Positions 49,375 to 59,452 of a DNA stretch of 64,000 bases are shown in pieces. The notes below the pieces were generated by a model, which had not been told where the DNA came from, made no database searches, and saw nothing but the letters and a program-made list of their open reading frames with translations. Position 1 is the stretch's first letter. Each line of letters starts with the position of its first letter. Origin of the DNA: Methanosarcinales archaeon Methan_01 (lineage in GTDB: Archaea > Halobacteriota > Methanosarcinia > Methanotrichales > Methanotrichaceae); the NCBI GenBank assembly GCA_001602645.1, contig LUYE01000038.1, positions 1 to 64,000 of the forward strand. Reading direction: 5' to 3'. The position numbers and the translations under genes were made by a program.

Positions 49375-50541
49375 ATGTACTCTGATCGGATAAAATCCCT
49401 CCCACCGTACCCCTTCGCCGCCATCGACAAGGCGAAGATAGCGGCTCAGAAGAGAGGGGTGGACGTCATCAACCTGGGGGTCGGAGACCCTGACCTGCCC
49501 ACCCCCCAGATCATCATCGATAGCCTATGCCGGGCGGCCGCAGACCCAAGAAACCACCAGTACCCCTCCTACGAGGGGAAGATCGAGTTCCGGACTGCCG
49601 TTGCCGAGTGGTATAAGGAGACCTTCAAAGTCGACCTCGACCCAGAGTCGGAGGTCCTCGCCCTCATCGGATCCAAGGAGGGTATAGCCCACGCCCCCCT
49701 CGCCTTCCTCAACCCCGGAAACCTCGCACTGGTCCCGGATCCGGCTTATCCGGTCTACAAGACCTCCGTCGAGTTTGCGGGAGGGGTTCCCGTCATCCTC
49801 CCCCTCCTGAGGGAGAACGGGTTTCTCCCGGACCTGGATGCCATCACCTCCGACGTCGCCCGAAAGGCGAGGCTGATCTTTCTGAACTATCCCAACAACC
49901 CGACGGGGGCATGCGCCGACCTCAAATTCTTCAAGAGGCTCGTCGACTTCGCCGTCGATAACAACCTGATCGTCCTCCACGACAACCCCTACTCTGAGGT
50001 CTACTTCGGCGAGAAAAGGCCGCCATCGATCCTGGAGGTGGAGGGGGCTCGGGAGGTGGCCGTCGAGTTTCACTCCCTCTCCAAGACCTGCAATATGACC
50101 GGCTGGAGGGTCGGCTTCGTCGTCGGAGACCGGGAGATCGTCGCCGGGATCGGGAACGTCAAGAGCAACATCGACTCCGGGAACTTCGGGGCCGTCCAGG
50201 ACGCGGGGATCGTCGCCCTGAAGAACGCCCAAAAGATCGCCTCCGAGATGAGAAAGACCTACCAGGAGAGGATGGAGCTCCTTTACGCTGGCCTCAAGAA
50301 GATCGGCCTGGAGGTCGAGAAGCCCGAGGCGACCTTCTACCTCTGGGCCTGGACCGGCGGCAGGTCCAAGGATTATACGAGGAAGCTGATCGATAATCTG
50401 GGCATAGTCGCGACCCCAGGCGTCGGCTTCGGCGACTACGGCGAGGGGTACGTTCGGTTCTCGGTAACCCAGCCGACGGAGAGGATCGCCGAGGCGGTCG
50501 AGAGGATGGAGAGGATGGTGGCGGAGGAGAAGAACCTCTGA
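49375..50541 (+). CDS. dapL: LL-diaminopimelate aminotransferase
   Basis: The 388-residue fold-type I PLP enzyme starts at ATG 49375, with GGAGATCA upstream; the longer open frame from 49276 is not needed. The start YSDRIKSLPPYPFAAIDKAK followed by VINLGVGDPDLPTP is diagnostic for the DapL/MTH52 group. LNYPNNPTGACAD contains the cofactor-binding Asn, and the Schiff-base Lys is in SLSKTCNMTGWRVGF. RFSVTQPTERI provides the Arg that binds the substrate carboxylate. It converts tetrahydrodipicolinate directly to LL-diaminopimelate for lysine synthesis in methanogens. LeuRS follows within 20 bases, forming a likely operon. Confidence 0.88.
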   Translation: MYSDRIKSLPPYPFAAIDKAKIAAQKRGVDVINLGVGDPDLPTPQIIIDSLCRAAADPRNHQYPSYEGKIEFRTAVAEWYKETFKVDLDPESEVLALIGSKEGIAHAPLAFLNPGNLALVPDPAYPVYKTSVEFAGGVPVILPLLRENGFLPDLDAITSDVARKARLIFLNYPNNPTGACADLKFFKRLVDFAVDNNLIVLHDNPYSEVYFGEKRPPSILEVEGAREVAVEFHSLSKTCNMTGWRVGFVVGDREIVAGIGNVKSNIDSGNFGAVQDAGIVALKNAQKIASEMRKTYQERMELLYAGLKKIGLEVEKPEATFYLWAWTGGRSKDYTRKLIDNLGIVATPGVGFGDYGEGYVRFSVTQPTERIAEAVERMERMVAEEKNL

Positions 50542-50552
50542 CCTTGGAGGAG

Positions 50553-53438
50553 ATGAATTTGCTCGAAGATTACAGGGCTGCATCAATTGAAGCGAAGTGG
50601 CAGCGGAAGTGGTCTGAGGCGGGGGTCTTCGCGGCGGAGCCTTCTGAAAAAGAGAAGTTCTTCATAACGATACCTTACCCTTATCTGAACGGAAACCTCC
50701 ACGCCGGTCACACCAGAACCTTCACCATCGGCGATGTCGTCGCGCGGTATCGAAGGATGAGGGGCGAGAACGTCCTCTTCCCCATGGGCTTTCACGTCAC
50801 CGGAACTCCCATCGTCGGCCTCAGCGAGCTTGTCAAAAACAGGGATCCGGAGATCGAGAAGGTCTACACCGAGCACCACGACATACCGCTGGAGGTCTTC
50901 GTCACCCTGACGACCCCCCAGGCGATCGTCGACTACTTCAGGAAGGAGTCGAAGGCGGCGATGCAGTCGATCGGTTACTCCATCGACTGGAGGCGGGAGT
51001 TCACGACGACCGACCCAGCCTACAAGAAGTTCATCGAGTGGCAGTACTTCATCCTCCGGGGCCTCGGCTACGTCTCCAAGGGGAGCCACCCCGTCAGGTG
51101 GTGTCCCAATGACGAGAACCCCGTAGAGGACCACGACATCCTCAGGGGGGAGGAGGCGACGATCATAGACTTCGCCCTCATCAAGTTCAGGTTCGATGGC
51201 AAGATCCTACCCTGCGCCACCTTGCGCCCCGAGACGGTCTTCGGGGTGACGAACCTCTGGGTCAACCCCGAGGTCGTCCACGCCGTGGCCAAGGTCGGCG
51301 ACGAGACCTGGATCGTCAGCCAGGAAGCGTTCGAGAAGCTGACCTATACCGATAGGGTGGTGGAGCGGATCGGCGAGGTGAGGGGGAGCGACCTCATCGG
51401 CAAAAAGGTCACAAACCCCCTCACGGGAGCCGAGGTCCTGATCCTTCCCGCCTCCTTCGTTGATCCGGATAACGGAAGCGGGATCGTCATGTCCGTCCCC
51501 GCCCACGCCCCCTACGACTACCTCGCCCTCAAAGACCTATACGACCAGGACCTCAGCGGATATGGGATCACCGAAGACCTCCGCAAAATCGAGTTCATCT
51601 CCCTCATCGAGGTCCCCGACTACGGCGAGTTTCCCGCCATCGAGGTCTCCGACGAGCTCGGAGTCGTCGACCAGAACGATCCTCGGGCCGAGGAGGCGAC
51701 GAAGCTCGTCTACCGGCGGGAGTTTCACAACGGCGTCCTCAAGGAGAGGACGGGAAAGTACGCCGGGGTTGCCGTCTCCAAGATCAAGGACCTCCTCCTC
51801 GCCGACCTGATCGAAGAGAACATCGCCGAGGTCTTCTACGAGTTCAGCGAGACGCCGGTGATCTGCCGATGCGGTACCCGGTGCGTTGTAAAGATGGTCA
51901 GAGACCAGTGGTTCCTCAACTACTCCGACCCCCAATGGAAGGGGCGGGTAAGCCAATGTCTCGCCCAGATGCGCCTCATCCCTGAGGAGATCAGGACGGA
52001 GTTTGAGAACAAGGTCGACTGGCTGAAGGACAAGGCCTGCGCCCGGAGGAAGGGGCTGGGGACGAACCTCCCCTGGGATAAGGAGTGGCTGATCGAATCT
52101 CTTGGCGACTCCACCATCTACATGTCCTACTACATCCTGGCAAAGTACGTCAACGCCGGGATGAGGATCGACCGTCTCGTCCCCGAGTTCTTCGACTACA
52201 TATTCCTCGGGAAGGGGGACCCCGCCGCCGTCGCTGACCTGGCGGGGCTGCCAGAGGAGCCGGTCCGGAATATCCGGGCGGAGTTCGAGTACTGGTACCC
52301 CGTCGACCTCCGATCCTCCGGCAAGGACCTCGTCGCAAACCACCTCCTCTTCTTCCTATACCACCACGTCGCGATATACCCGCCCTCCCTCTGGCCGAGG
52401 GCTATGGCCGTCAACGGCTTCGTCTCCCTGGAGGGGAAGAAGATGTCCAAGTCCAAGGGGCCCCTCCTCACCCTCCGGCGGGCGGTCGAGGCCAACGGCG
52501 CCGACGTCACGAGGCTCTACATCCTCTCCAACGCCGAGCACACCCAGGATGCCGACTGGCGAAACGACGGCGTCGAATCGACGAGGCAGCAGGTCGTCCG
52601 GTTCTACAACCTGGCAAGGGAGATCATCGCCGACAGAGAGATCGACGAGTCGGCGGAGCCGGAGCTGATCGACCGGTGGATGGAGAGCATGCTCTCGAGG
52701 AGGATCCTCGAGACGACGGAGGCTCTCGAGGCGGTCCAGACCCGTCGGGCGGTCCAGAGCGCCTTCTACCACATGATCAACGACCTCCGGTGGTACCAGC
52801 GGCGGGGCGGCAGAAACCGGCTCCGCTCCGTCCTGGGCGTCTGGGTGAGGCTGATGGCGCCGTTCACGCCGCATGTCTGCGAGGAGATCTGGGAGGAGAT
52901 GACCGCAGGTGGCGCTGGCGAAGCCCCAGAAAAGGGGGGTTACATCTCCCTGGCCCCGTGGCCGGTGGCTGACCCCGCCAGAGTCGATCCCGAGGCGGAG
53001 ATGGCCGAGGACCTCCTGGAAAGGACCCTCGCCGACGTCGAGGAGATCCTCCGGGTGACGAGCAAAAAGCCCGCGCGGATCACCCTCTTCACCACGCCGG
53101 CCTGGAAGAGGGCGATCTTGAAGGCGGCCCTCGACCAGAAGGAGGCTGGAAGCCTCGACGTCGGGTCTATCATCAAGGCGGCGATCGCCCTCCCCGAGGT
53201 CGCTAGCCACAAGAAGGAGGCGCCGAAATACGCTCAGAGGCTGATGAAGGGGGCCCACGCCCTCAACTCCGACCCCCTCCGGATCGACGAGTTTGCGACC
53301 CTCTCCCGCGAAAAGACGTACCTGGAGCGGGCCTTCGACTGTTCCGTCGCTGTCCTCTCGGCGGATGAGCCAGGGGAGGACCCGATGAAAAAGAGCAAGA
53401 ACGCGGAGCCAGGGCGGCCCGCCATATTCATCGAGTGA
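50553..53438 (+). CDS. leuS: Leucyl-tRNA synthetase
   Basis: The protein is about 961 residues. Class I motif HAGH lies in PYPYLNGNLHAGHTRTFTIG, and the KMSKS loop is GKKMSKSKGPLLTLRRAVEA. The CP1 editing domain (TLRPETVFGVTNLWVN, FVDPDNGSGIVMSVPAHAPY) and the archaeal-type anticodon region (LMAPFTPHVCEEIWEEM) are complete. The start is uncertain: ATG 50553 sits only two bases after GGAGG, while TTG 50559 has better spacing and gives the family-like N-terminus LEDYRAASIEAKWQRKW. It charges tRNA-Leu and is essential. A zinc knuckle is present (TPVICRCGTRC). Confidence 0.95.
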   Translation: MNLLEDYRAASIEAKWQRKWSEAGVFAAEPSEKEKFFITIPYPYLNGNLHAGHTRTFTIGDVVARYRRMRGENVLFPMGFHVTGTPIVGLSELVKNRDPEIEKVYTEHHDIPLEVFVTLTTPQAIVDYFRKESKAAMQSIGYSIDWRREFTTTDPAYKKFIEWQYFILRGLGYVSKGSHPVRWCPNDENPVEDHDILRGEEATIIDFALIKFRFDGKILPCATLRPETVFGVTNLWVNPEVVHAVAKVGDETWIVSQEAFEKLTYTDRVVERIGEVRGSDLIGKKVTNPLTGAEVLILPASFVDPDNGSGIVMSVPAHAPYDYLALKDLYDQDLSGYGITEDLRKIEFISLIEVPDYGEFPAIEVSDELGVVDQNDPRAEEATKLVYRREFHNGVLKERTGKYAGVAVSKIKDLLLADLIEENIAEVFYEFSETPVICRCGTRCVVKMVRDQWFLNYSDPQWKGRVSQCLAQMRLIPEEIRTEFENKVDWLKDKACARRKGLGTNLPWDKEWLIESLGDSTIYMSYYILAKYVNAGMRIDRLVPEFFDYIFLGKGDPAAVADLAGLPEEPVRNIRAEFEYWYPVDLRSSGKDLVANHLLFFLYHHVAIYPPSLWPRAMAVNGFVSLEGKKMSKSKGPLLTLRRAVEANGADVTRLYILSNAEHTQDADWRNDGVESTRQQVVRFYNLAREIIADREIDESAEPELIDRWMESMLSRRILETTEALEAVQTRRAVQSAFYHMINDLRWYQRRGGRNRLRSVLGVWVRLMAPFTPHVCEEIWEEMTAGGAGEAPEKGGYISLAPWPVADPARVDPEAEMAEDLLERTLADVEEILRVTSKKPARITLFTTPAWKRAILKAALDQKEAGSLDVGSIIKAAIALPEVASHKKEAPKYAQRLMKGAHALNSDPLRIDEFATLSREKTYLERAFDCSVAVLSADEPGEDPMKKSKNAEPGRPAIFIE

Positions 53439-53526
53439 AGAAGAAGGGAAGGTTCCAGGCCGGGAGGGTCTTGGGGCCGCCTTTTTTTTATCGAGGATTT
53501 CGCAGAATCGAGGAGACCCTACCACC

Positions 53527-54819
53527 ATGATCCATTCCACCCTCGACGACTGGGTTCGCTGCGATCTGATCCAGTCCTCCCTCAGTTCGTCCGAAGGCCT
53601 AAACGGCTCCATCGACGAGGTCATCGCCTCCCTCGACCCCTCGGTGGAGCTCATCGGCTTCGGGGAAGCTCTCCACGGCGGTGAGGATATTCTAATCCTC
53701 AGAAACGAGATCTTCCAGCGGCTCGTCGAGGCCCATGGCTACAGCGCCATCGCCATCGAGAGCAGCTTTCCTCGGGCGAGGGTGGTGAACGATTACGTGG
53801 TCGGTGGTGGCCCGGGGTCTTACGAGGCCTTCGAGGAGATTGGATTCAGCCACGGCTTCGGTCGCCTCGAAGCGAATCGGGAACTTGTGGAGTGGATGCG
53901 GCGCTACAACGCCGATCCCTCCCATCAGGTCAAGCTCCAGTTCTACGCCTTCGATGGTCCCACCGAAATGACCGGAAGCGATAGTCCGAGGCTTCTCCTC
54001 CATTTCGTCCTCGATTACCTCGCCTCCATCGACGGCGCCGACGGCCTGGCGCGTCGCAAGCGTTTCGACCAGCTCCTGGGCGAAGACTCCGACTGGGAGA
54101 ACTCGGCGGCGATGATGGATCCATCCCAGTCGATGGGCCTATCGCTGGAGGCGAAGGCGCTCCGGATCGAGACGGAGGAGCTCATCTCAGAGCTTCTGGT
54201 CCGCCGTCCAGAGCTCGCGGCCAAGGGCGGAAAGGACCGCTATCTCGAAGCCGTGCAGTATGCGTTGATCGCCCGCCACCTTCTCAACTATCATGCAATC
54301 CTGGCCCGAGATTCGGGCGACCGGCTCGTCGGAGGCCTCGCCCTTCGTGATTATATGATGGCAGTTAACCTCGAGTACATCGTATCCCGGGAGCGGGGCC
54401 GGGGAAAGGTCCTCGCCTTCGCCCACAACAGCCATTTGAAGCGCGGGATCGCCGAATGGAAGCACGGCCCCGACCTCCTCCGGTGGTGGCCGGCGGGCGC
54501 CCACCTCGCAGAGATCTTCGGCCCCCGCTACGCCGTCATCGGAACCGCCGTCGGCGTCTCCCCTGAGAACGGCATCGGCGAGCCCGAAGCCGGGACCCTG
54601 GAGGCGATCCTCGCCGCTGCAGCGGGATTGGGGCTCTTCATCCCGACATCCGGGGGTCGGGAGCTTTCTGCCTCCGATATCGAGGCCCTCCCGACCCGTT
54701 CGGGAAGCAGAAAGAACCCGACCTACTTCCCGCTGACGCCACAATGCTTCAACGACTTCGACCTGCTGGCTTTCCTGGATTGTGTCGGATACAGCCGCGG
54801 AGGGCCACCTCTGCCATAG
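53527..54819 (+). CDS. Erythromycin-esterase-family protein
   Basis: The protein is 430 residues. The hallmarks of the EreA/succinoglycan-biosynthesis-like fold (PF05139) are VELIGFGEALHGGEDILILR (the catalytic His and Glu pair), YSAIAIESSFPRARVVNDYV, FYAFDGPTEM, LEYIVSRERGRGKVLAFAHN (HN motif) and GPRYAVIGTAVG. Secretion signals are absent, so it is cytoplasmic. Resistance enzymes of this family hydrolyse macrolides, but most environmental members have other, unknown ester or phosphate substrates. The gene is unlinked to any resistance marker and separated from LeuRS by 88 bases. Confidence 0.83.
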   Translation: MIHSTLDDWVRCDLIQSSLSSSEGLNGSIDEVIASLDPSVELIGFGEALHGGEDILILRNEIFQRLVEAHGYSAIAIESSFPRARVVNDYVVGGGPGSYEAFEEIGFSHGFGRLEANRELVEWMRRYNADPSHQVKLQFYAFDGPTEMTGSDSPRLLLHFVLDYLASIDGADGLARRKRFDQLLGEDSDWENSAAMMDPSQSMGLSLEAKALRIETEELISELLVRRPELAAKGGKDRYLEAVQYALIARHLLNYHAILARDSGDRLVGGLALRDYMMAVNLEYIVSRERGRGKVLAFAHNSHLKRGIAEWKHGPDLLRWWPAGAHLAEIFGPRYAVIGTAVGVSPENGIGEPEAGTLEAILAAAAGLGLFIPTSGGRELSASDIEALPTRSGSRKNPTYFPLTPQCFNDFDLLAFLDCVGYSRGGPPLP

Positions 54820-54857
54820 GGGGGTATAGGTCTTGGAGGGCTCCTCTCTGGGTGTGA

Positions 54858-55052
54858 ATGATTAGCTTTTTTTCCAAAGGAATGACGCAGGAGATACATG
54901 CCGCTTGGATGATTGAGCAGGACAAGGTCTCCGAATACTGCCCTCATTGTGACAGATATACAGATTTAATATATAAGTCGCAGCCACTGGAAAACAGACG
55001 GAACTGGTCGCAAGAGCTAAAAGCTCAATTTTTTCGTGTTCTCAGCGGCTAG
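54858..55052 (+). CDS. Small protein of unknown function with a CPHC pair
   Basis: The 64-residue frame contains EYCPHCDRYTDLIYKSQPLE. A single C-x2-C pair could be half of a zinc site. The remainder is not familiar, and no clear ribosome binding site precedes ATG 54858. The DNA here is more AT-rich than on either side. It may be a fragment of a longer gene or a chance frame. The following 236 bases, to 55288, hold nothing I can identify. Confidence 0.35.
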   Translation: MISFFSKGMTQEIHAAWMIEQDKVSEYCPHCDRYTDLIYKSQPLENRRNWSQELKAQFFRVLSG

Positions 55053-55288
55053 AATGGTTCGGCAGGTCGCTCTCTTTACTCGGGGCTCAGGATGACGGGA
55101 TACTGATAGCGTTGGGCGCCGAGAGGGCCTCGATCCTGAAGATATTCCTCTTCGAGAACCGCCTCCTCGCCCTAGCCCTCAACTCCCTGGCAGGGCTCCC
55201 CGGAGATCTGGGCCTCCGGCCTCGATCCCGTCGAGGCGATCGGATCGGAGTAATGGCGTCCAAAGGGCCAGCATAAAGGAAAGACCGT

Positions 55289-56497
55289 TCACCCTCTGAC
55301 AACGACCTCGTAGCCTGCGGCTCTGAGCGCCACCTTAATCTCCTCGATCATGCCGAAGCCCCGGGTCTCCACCTCCAGGTCTACCCTCGTCTTGAAGAGG
55401 GAGAGGTCTTTTCCTCCCCTGGCGTGATGGATGTGCAGGACGTTTCCGCCCGTCACCGCCACGAGGTCGAGGAGGCGGGCGAGGGAGCCGGGAACGTCCT
55501 CGATGCAGGCCGAAAATCTCATCATCCTCCCGTCGTTCAAAAGCCCCTGCCTGATCGCCCTCTCCATAAGGGGCGGGTCTAGGTTTCCACCGCTGATCAC
55601 CAGGACGACCTTACCCCCCGCCGGGAGGGCGAGCTTCGAGGCGAGGAGAGCGGCCAGGGGCGCTGCCCCCGCCCCCTCCGCCAGGACCTTCTTCCTCTCC
55701 AGGAGGGCTAGGACCGCCGAGGCGATCTCCTCCTCCTCCACCAGGACGACCTTGTCGACATGCTCCCGGATTATGGGGAGGTTAGCCTCACCGACCTCTT
55801 TGACCGAGATCCCGTCGGCTATGGATTTCTTCGCCTCGACGCTGACCCTCCTTCCCGCCCGAAGGGCCTCGAAGGCGGAGGGGCATGCGGCGGCCTGGAC
55901 CCCGATGATCCTAGTCTCTGGCCGGAGGGGCTTGATCGCCGACGCTATCCCGCTGATGAGCCCCCCTCCGCCGACGGGGACGACGACCAAGTCCGGGTCC
56001 GGGAGGTCTTCCAGGACCTCGAGGCCAACGGTCCCCTGGCCGGCGATTATATCCCGGTCGTCGTAGGGGTGGATGAAGGTCCGACCCTCCTCAGCCATGC
56101 CTCTGGCGATCGATATGCTCTCAGCGAGGCTATCGCCGGCGAGGATCACCTCGGCGCCGTAGCTCTTTGTAGCCTCCTGCTTTCCCATCGAGGCCCAGAC
56201 CGGCATCACTATCATCGCTGGCAACCCAGCGGCTCTAGCCGCCAGGGCCACCCCTTGAGCGTGGTTTCCGGCGGAGGCAGCGACGACGCCCGCCGGACCG
56301 ATCTCCTCCCGCCTCTTGAGGAGCTTGTAGGTCGCCCCCCTCACCTTGAAGGAGCCGCCGATCTGTAGGCTCTCCAGCTTCAGGTACACCTCCGCCCTCG
56401 CCATCTGCGAGAAGGTATGGGACCGGACTAGGGGGGTTCGGATCACCCTCCCCTCCAACAGCCTCGCAGCTTCCCTGATCTCATCGAACTCTATCAT
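55289..56497 (-). CDS. ilvA: Threonine ammonia-lyase with C-terminal ACT domain
   Basis: The 402-residue PLP fold-type II enzyme starts at ATG 56497, chosen by homology (IEFDEIREAARLLEGRVIRT) over the open frame to 56572. The Schiff-base Lys is in SLQIGGSFKVRGATYKL, the substrate loop is ASAGNHAQGVALAARA, and the phosphate-binding Gly loop is VPVGGGGLISGIA. The last 75 residues (ACIEDVPGSLARLLDLVAVT to LRAAGYEVVVRG) form one ACT domain for allosteric control. It makes 2-oxobutanoate for isoleucine synthesis; in methanogens with citramalate synthase it may be catabolic or supplementary. Confidence 0.92.
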   Translation of the reverse strand: MIEFDEIREAARLLEGRVIRTPLVRSHTFSQMARAEVYLKLESLQIGGSFKVRGATYKLLKRREEIGPAGVVAASAGNHAQGVALAARAAGLPAMIVMPVWASMGKQEATKSYGAEVILAGDSLAESISIARGMAEEGRTFIHPYDDRDIIAGQGTVGLEVLEDLPDPDLVVVPVGGGGLISGIASAIKPLRPETRIIGVQAAACPSAFEALRAGRRVSVEAKKSIADGISVKEVGEANLPIIREHVDKVVLVEEEEIASAVLALLERKKVLAEGAGAAPLAALLASKLALPAGGKVVLVISGGNLDPPLMERAIRQGLLNDGRMMRFSACIEDVPGSLARLLDLVAVTGGNVLHIHHARGGKDLSLFKTRVDLEVETRGFGMIEEIKVALRAAGYEVVVRG

Positions 56498-56974
56498 GCC
56501 ACTTCCCCCTTTATTCCATCCGCCCCTGCTCATCGCCTCTTGGATCCCGGGAGGATAACCGCGGCTCTCCACCTTTGCCTCGCCGACGAGAGGATCCCCG
56601 AGGCAGCAGCCTCTGATGGCTCAAACCTCGCTCCAGGCCAGCCGAGCATCACCAGGGGAGCGACCACAAAGGCGCCGCCCCCTCGAAGGTCATGAAGCGA
56701 CGATGCGATGACAGGCCGGGGAGCCTCCCGAAGCCATCAAGAGGGAGACGATTCTTGGATATTATTATTTTAATATTAATTATAGCAAATTACTTCATCT
56801 CAGCCTTCTTTCCGCGGGGGAGATCCCCGATACTACGATAACCGATCCCAACTGTGACCTCTATTTCGATTGGACCCCCCTGGTTTTAATCCGCCGCCAC
56901 GGGACCGGCCCAATTTATCCTGTACATAATATTCCCTCAGAAACTACTTAAAGATAAAAGTCGATGGATAGCCG
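56498..56974. other. Intergenic stretch between divergent genes
   Basis: The middle holds an AT-only run (near 56758-56785), and further right lies ACTACTTAAAGATAAAA (near 56943-56959). The latter is a TATA-like element about 20-25 bases before the ATG of the TPR gene, so that transcript may be nearly leaderless. The left part is GC-rich, with no conserved open frame or RNA that I recognise. Confidence 0.4.
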
Positions 56975-59365
56975 ATGGATCAGCTCGTCGTTCTCCAGGA
57001 GATATTCGAGTCCTACATGAGGGGGGGGTTCTCCCGCCCCATAGATCCAAAATCGATAAGTGGAGATTGCGCTAATCTGGTGGCCGCCCTCCTGGAGAGC
57101 TTTGAAGATGGACAGATCGACGAGAAGATCTGCACGAGGCTTTTGAACTGCCTCTCCGACATATACGACATAAAACGGCTTGGGGACATCTGCAGGCTCG
57201 CGGGCCACCTGGGGATCGCCGCTAGATGCTACAACAAGGCCCTAACTCAGACGACGGAGCAGCACGTCAAGAGCGTCCTCTACAACAACCTCGGCCAGGT
57301 CCACGCCCGCCAGGGCTACCTCGGCCGAGCCCTCCACTACTATGAGAGGGCTGCGGAGGGCTTTTCTTCTCAGGGGGATGCGGGAAGCCTTGCCCAGGTC
57401 CTGGGGAACATGGGATCTGCCTACCGAAGCAGCAAGAGCTACGATGAGGCCCTCGATAGCTGCCGAAAGAGCTTGGAAATATTCCAGGATCTGGAGGACG
57501 AGTTCGGGATCGCCCAGATGACCGGAAGCATCGGCAGGATCCGCGCCGAGATGGGGGACTATGACCAGGCCCTCCAGCATTACGAGAAGAGCCTCGCGGA
57601 CTTTGAGCGGCTCGGGGATCAGAGGCAGGTCGGCTGGATCCTCAACCGGATGGGACGGGTCAACGCCGATATGGGCATCGCCGACGTCGCCATCGGCTAC
57701 TACAACAAGAGCATGGAGATCTTCGAGGAGATCGGCCAGCACCACAACGCCGGGGTAGTCCTAGCAAACCTCGGGAGGCTTCACCTCGACCGGGGCGACT
57801 TCGACCTCGCCGCCGACCACCTGGAGACGAGCCTGGAGATGATAAGAAAGAGCATGCAGCCGGTCAGGGCGAACGCCGTCTCCTGGCTCTCCGCCGTCCG
57901 ATCGATCCAGGGGCGGGACCTCCACCAGCAGGCCCTCCACCACATCGGCGGCGACGAGGATGACCGGGACTCGGGCGAGCTCTTCATCGAGGCGTCCACC
58001 TGCTACTCAGGGGCTGCAGAATGCCTCGATGAGCTGACCAAGACCCCTGGGCTGGCTCACCCCGACCTGGAGGTGGACGCGGGGATCGCTAGGTTTGTCG
58101 CCGCCTTTGTGATCCTGGAGATGGAGACGGAGGCGGAGAGGGCGGTGAAGCTGGCGGAGGAGGGAGTGGCCGACCTCAACTCCGCCCTCTCCAAGGCCGA
58201 GGACGCCCCAGAGAGGCCCACCGTCGAGGCTTTGAGGCGGAGCATGATGGGGATGAAGGAGACGTGGCGGCTCACCCTGATGAGAGATGAGCCGTGGAAG
58301 CTCTCCGACGTTGCGGCCGACGCCACCGAGCACTTCACCCAGGCGATCCTCCAGCTCGGCTCGGCGGGGCGGGGGTGCAAGGAGGCGTGCGGGCAGCTCC
58401 TCCCCGCCTTCAAGACCCTGGCGAGGTTTATGACGACGATCCTCAAGGGCGAAGCTCCGGGGGACCTCTCCGAGACGATGGCTTACCTCAAACGGGCAGA
58501 GAGCGCCTTCGAGCTCGCCGCCCCCGACCTAGGGATGATAAGCCCCTTCCAGATCAGGGAGGCCCGGATGATGACCGCGCGGCTCGGAGAGATGGCAGAC
58601 AGCGGGAAGGGCGGGTCCGCCCTTCTTCTCGAGACTTATCAGAGGGCCCTCCTCCTCATGGGACGGGTCCTCACCCGGGCGGCCCTGACGGAGGCGGATG
58701 ACCTCGACATGGTGAGAACCTGGAACGAGTCGATGAACCTGATGGAGGAGAGGCCTCTCGGCAAGCCTAAGCAGAGGCCGCTACCTCCAGCGGAGAAGAG
58801 GACCGTCGCCGGGGACGTGCCCTCCGACTCCGGGAGCCAGCTCCCGGAGGGGGCAGATGCCAGGCCACATCTCAAGCCTCCTTTGATCCGTCCCATAGAA
58901 GAGGTCCTCTCCTTGAAGGAAGCCCCAGTGGCAGAGGGTGGCCCCTTCCCCCTGGAGTTCACCGAATTTGGGGGAATCCGGGCACCAGGGGCTGGAGAGG
59001 TGGAGAAGGGCGAGGGGCCTGAAATGGGGCTTGAAGGTCGGCGAAATCCCGCCCCTGCGCCCATCATCGAACCCCCTTCCAGCGAAATATCTGACAAGGA
59101 GGCCCCTCTGAGGGGGCCCTGCGAGGATCTAGTGGCCCCGGGGACGTATAGGAGAAATCCCCTCCGATCCCTGGCCAGGGCTGCGAATGAGTTCGCCATA
59201 GACCTCGGCGAGATCGCCTTCCGGCGGGGAGAGCTGAGGACTCCAAAGCTCCACAGATTCTCCTACAGGCCCCTCCTCGCGTCTATCGCCTTGAGGGGTC
59301 TCAGGCTCTTTGCCGCCCTCGTCGTCCTCTTCATCCTCGTCGACCTGACCCACTACTTCTTATAG
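56975..59365 (+). CDS. Tail-anchored TPR-repeat protein
   Basis: The protein is 796 residues. Residues about 60-300 are tetratricopeptide repeats of the LGN/Rapsyn type with 40-residue spacing (AARCYNKALTQTTEQHVKSV; LGRALHYYERAAEGFSSQGD; YDEALDSCRKSLEIFQDLED; YDQALQHYEKSLADFERLGD; VAIGYYNKSMEIFEEIGQHH). A second helical region runs to about 580. A Pro/Glu-rich linker follows, and there is one C-terminal transmembrane helix (LRLFAALVVLFILVDLTHYF). No signal peptide is seen, so the repeats face the cytoplasm and the tail anchors the protein to the membrane. It is probably a scaffold; the partner is unknown. The gene stands alone. Confidence 0.8.
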   Translation: MDQLVVLQEIFESYMRGGFSRPIDPKSISGDCANLVAALLESFEDGQIDEKICTRLLNCLSDIYDIKRLGDICRLAGHLGIAARCYNKALTQTTEQHVKSVLYNNLGQVHARQGYLGRALHYYERAAEGFSSQGDAGSLAQVLGNMGSAYRSSKSYDEALDSCRKSLEIFQDLEDEFGIAQMTGSIGRIRAEMGDYDQALQHYEKSLADFERLGDQRQVGWILNRMGRVNADMGIADVAIGYYNKSMEIFEEIGQHHNAGVVLANLGRLHLDRGDFDLAADHLETSLEMIRKSMQPVRANAVSWLSAVRSIQGRDLHQQALHHIGGDEDDRDSGELFIEASTCYSGAAECLDELTKTPGLAHPDLEVDAGIARFVAAFVILEMETEAERAVKLAEEGVADLNSALSKAEDAPERPTVEALRRSMMGMKETWRLTLMRDEPWKLSDVAADATEHFTQAILQLGSAGRGCKEACGQLLPAFKTLARFMTTILKGEAPGDLSETMAYLKRAESAFELAAPDLGMISPFQIREARMMTARLGEMADSGKGGSALLLETYQRALLLMGRVLTRAALTEADDLDMVRTWNESMNLMEERPLGKPKQRPLPPAEKRTVAGDVPSDSGSQLPEGADARPHLKPPLIRPIEEVLSLKEAPVAEGGPFPLEFTEFGGIRAPGAGEVEKGEGPEMGLEGRRNPAPAPIIEPPSSEISDKEAPLRGPCEDLVAPGTYRRNPLRSLARAANEFAIDLGEIAFRRGELRTPKLHRFSYRPLLASIALRGLRLFAALVVLFILVDLTHYFL

Positions 59366-59452
59366 GGCCAGGCCTGAGGGGGGATGACCCGGAGACGGTG
59401 ACCGATCCTTTTGGGGCTTGGGCTCTCTGGGGTCCTGCCCCTCTCCACGACC

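Noticed and set aside
52356-53654. 432-codon open frame on the - strand
   Set aside because: It is antisense to LeuRS and the start of the esterase-like gene, with no motif.
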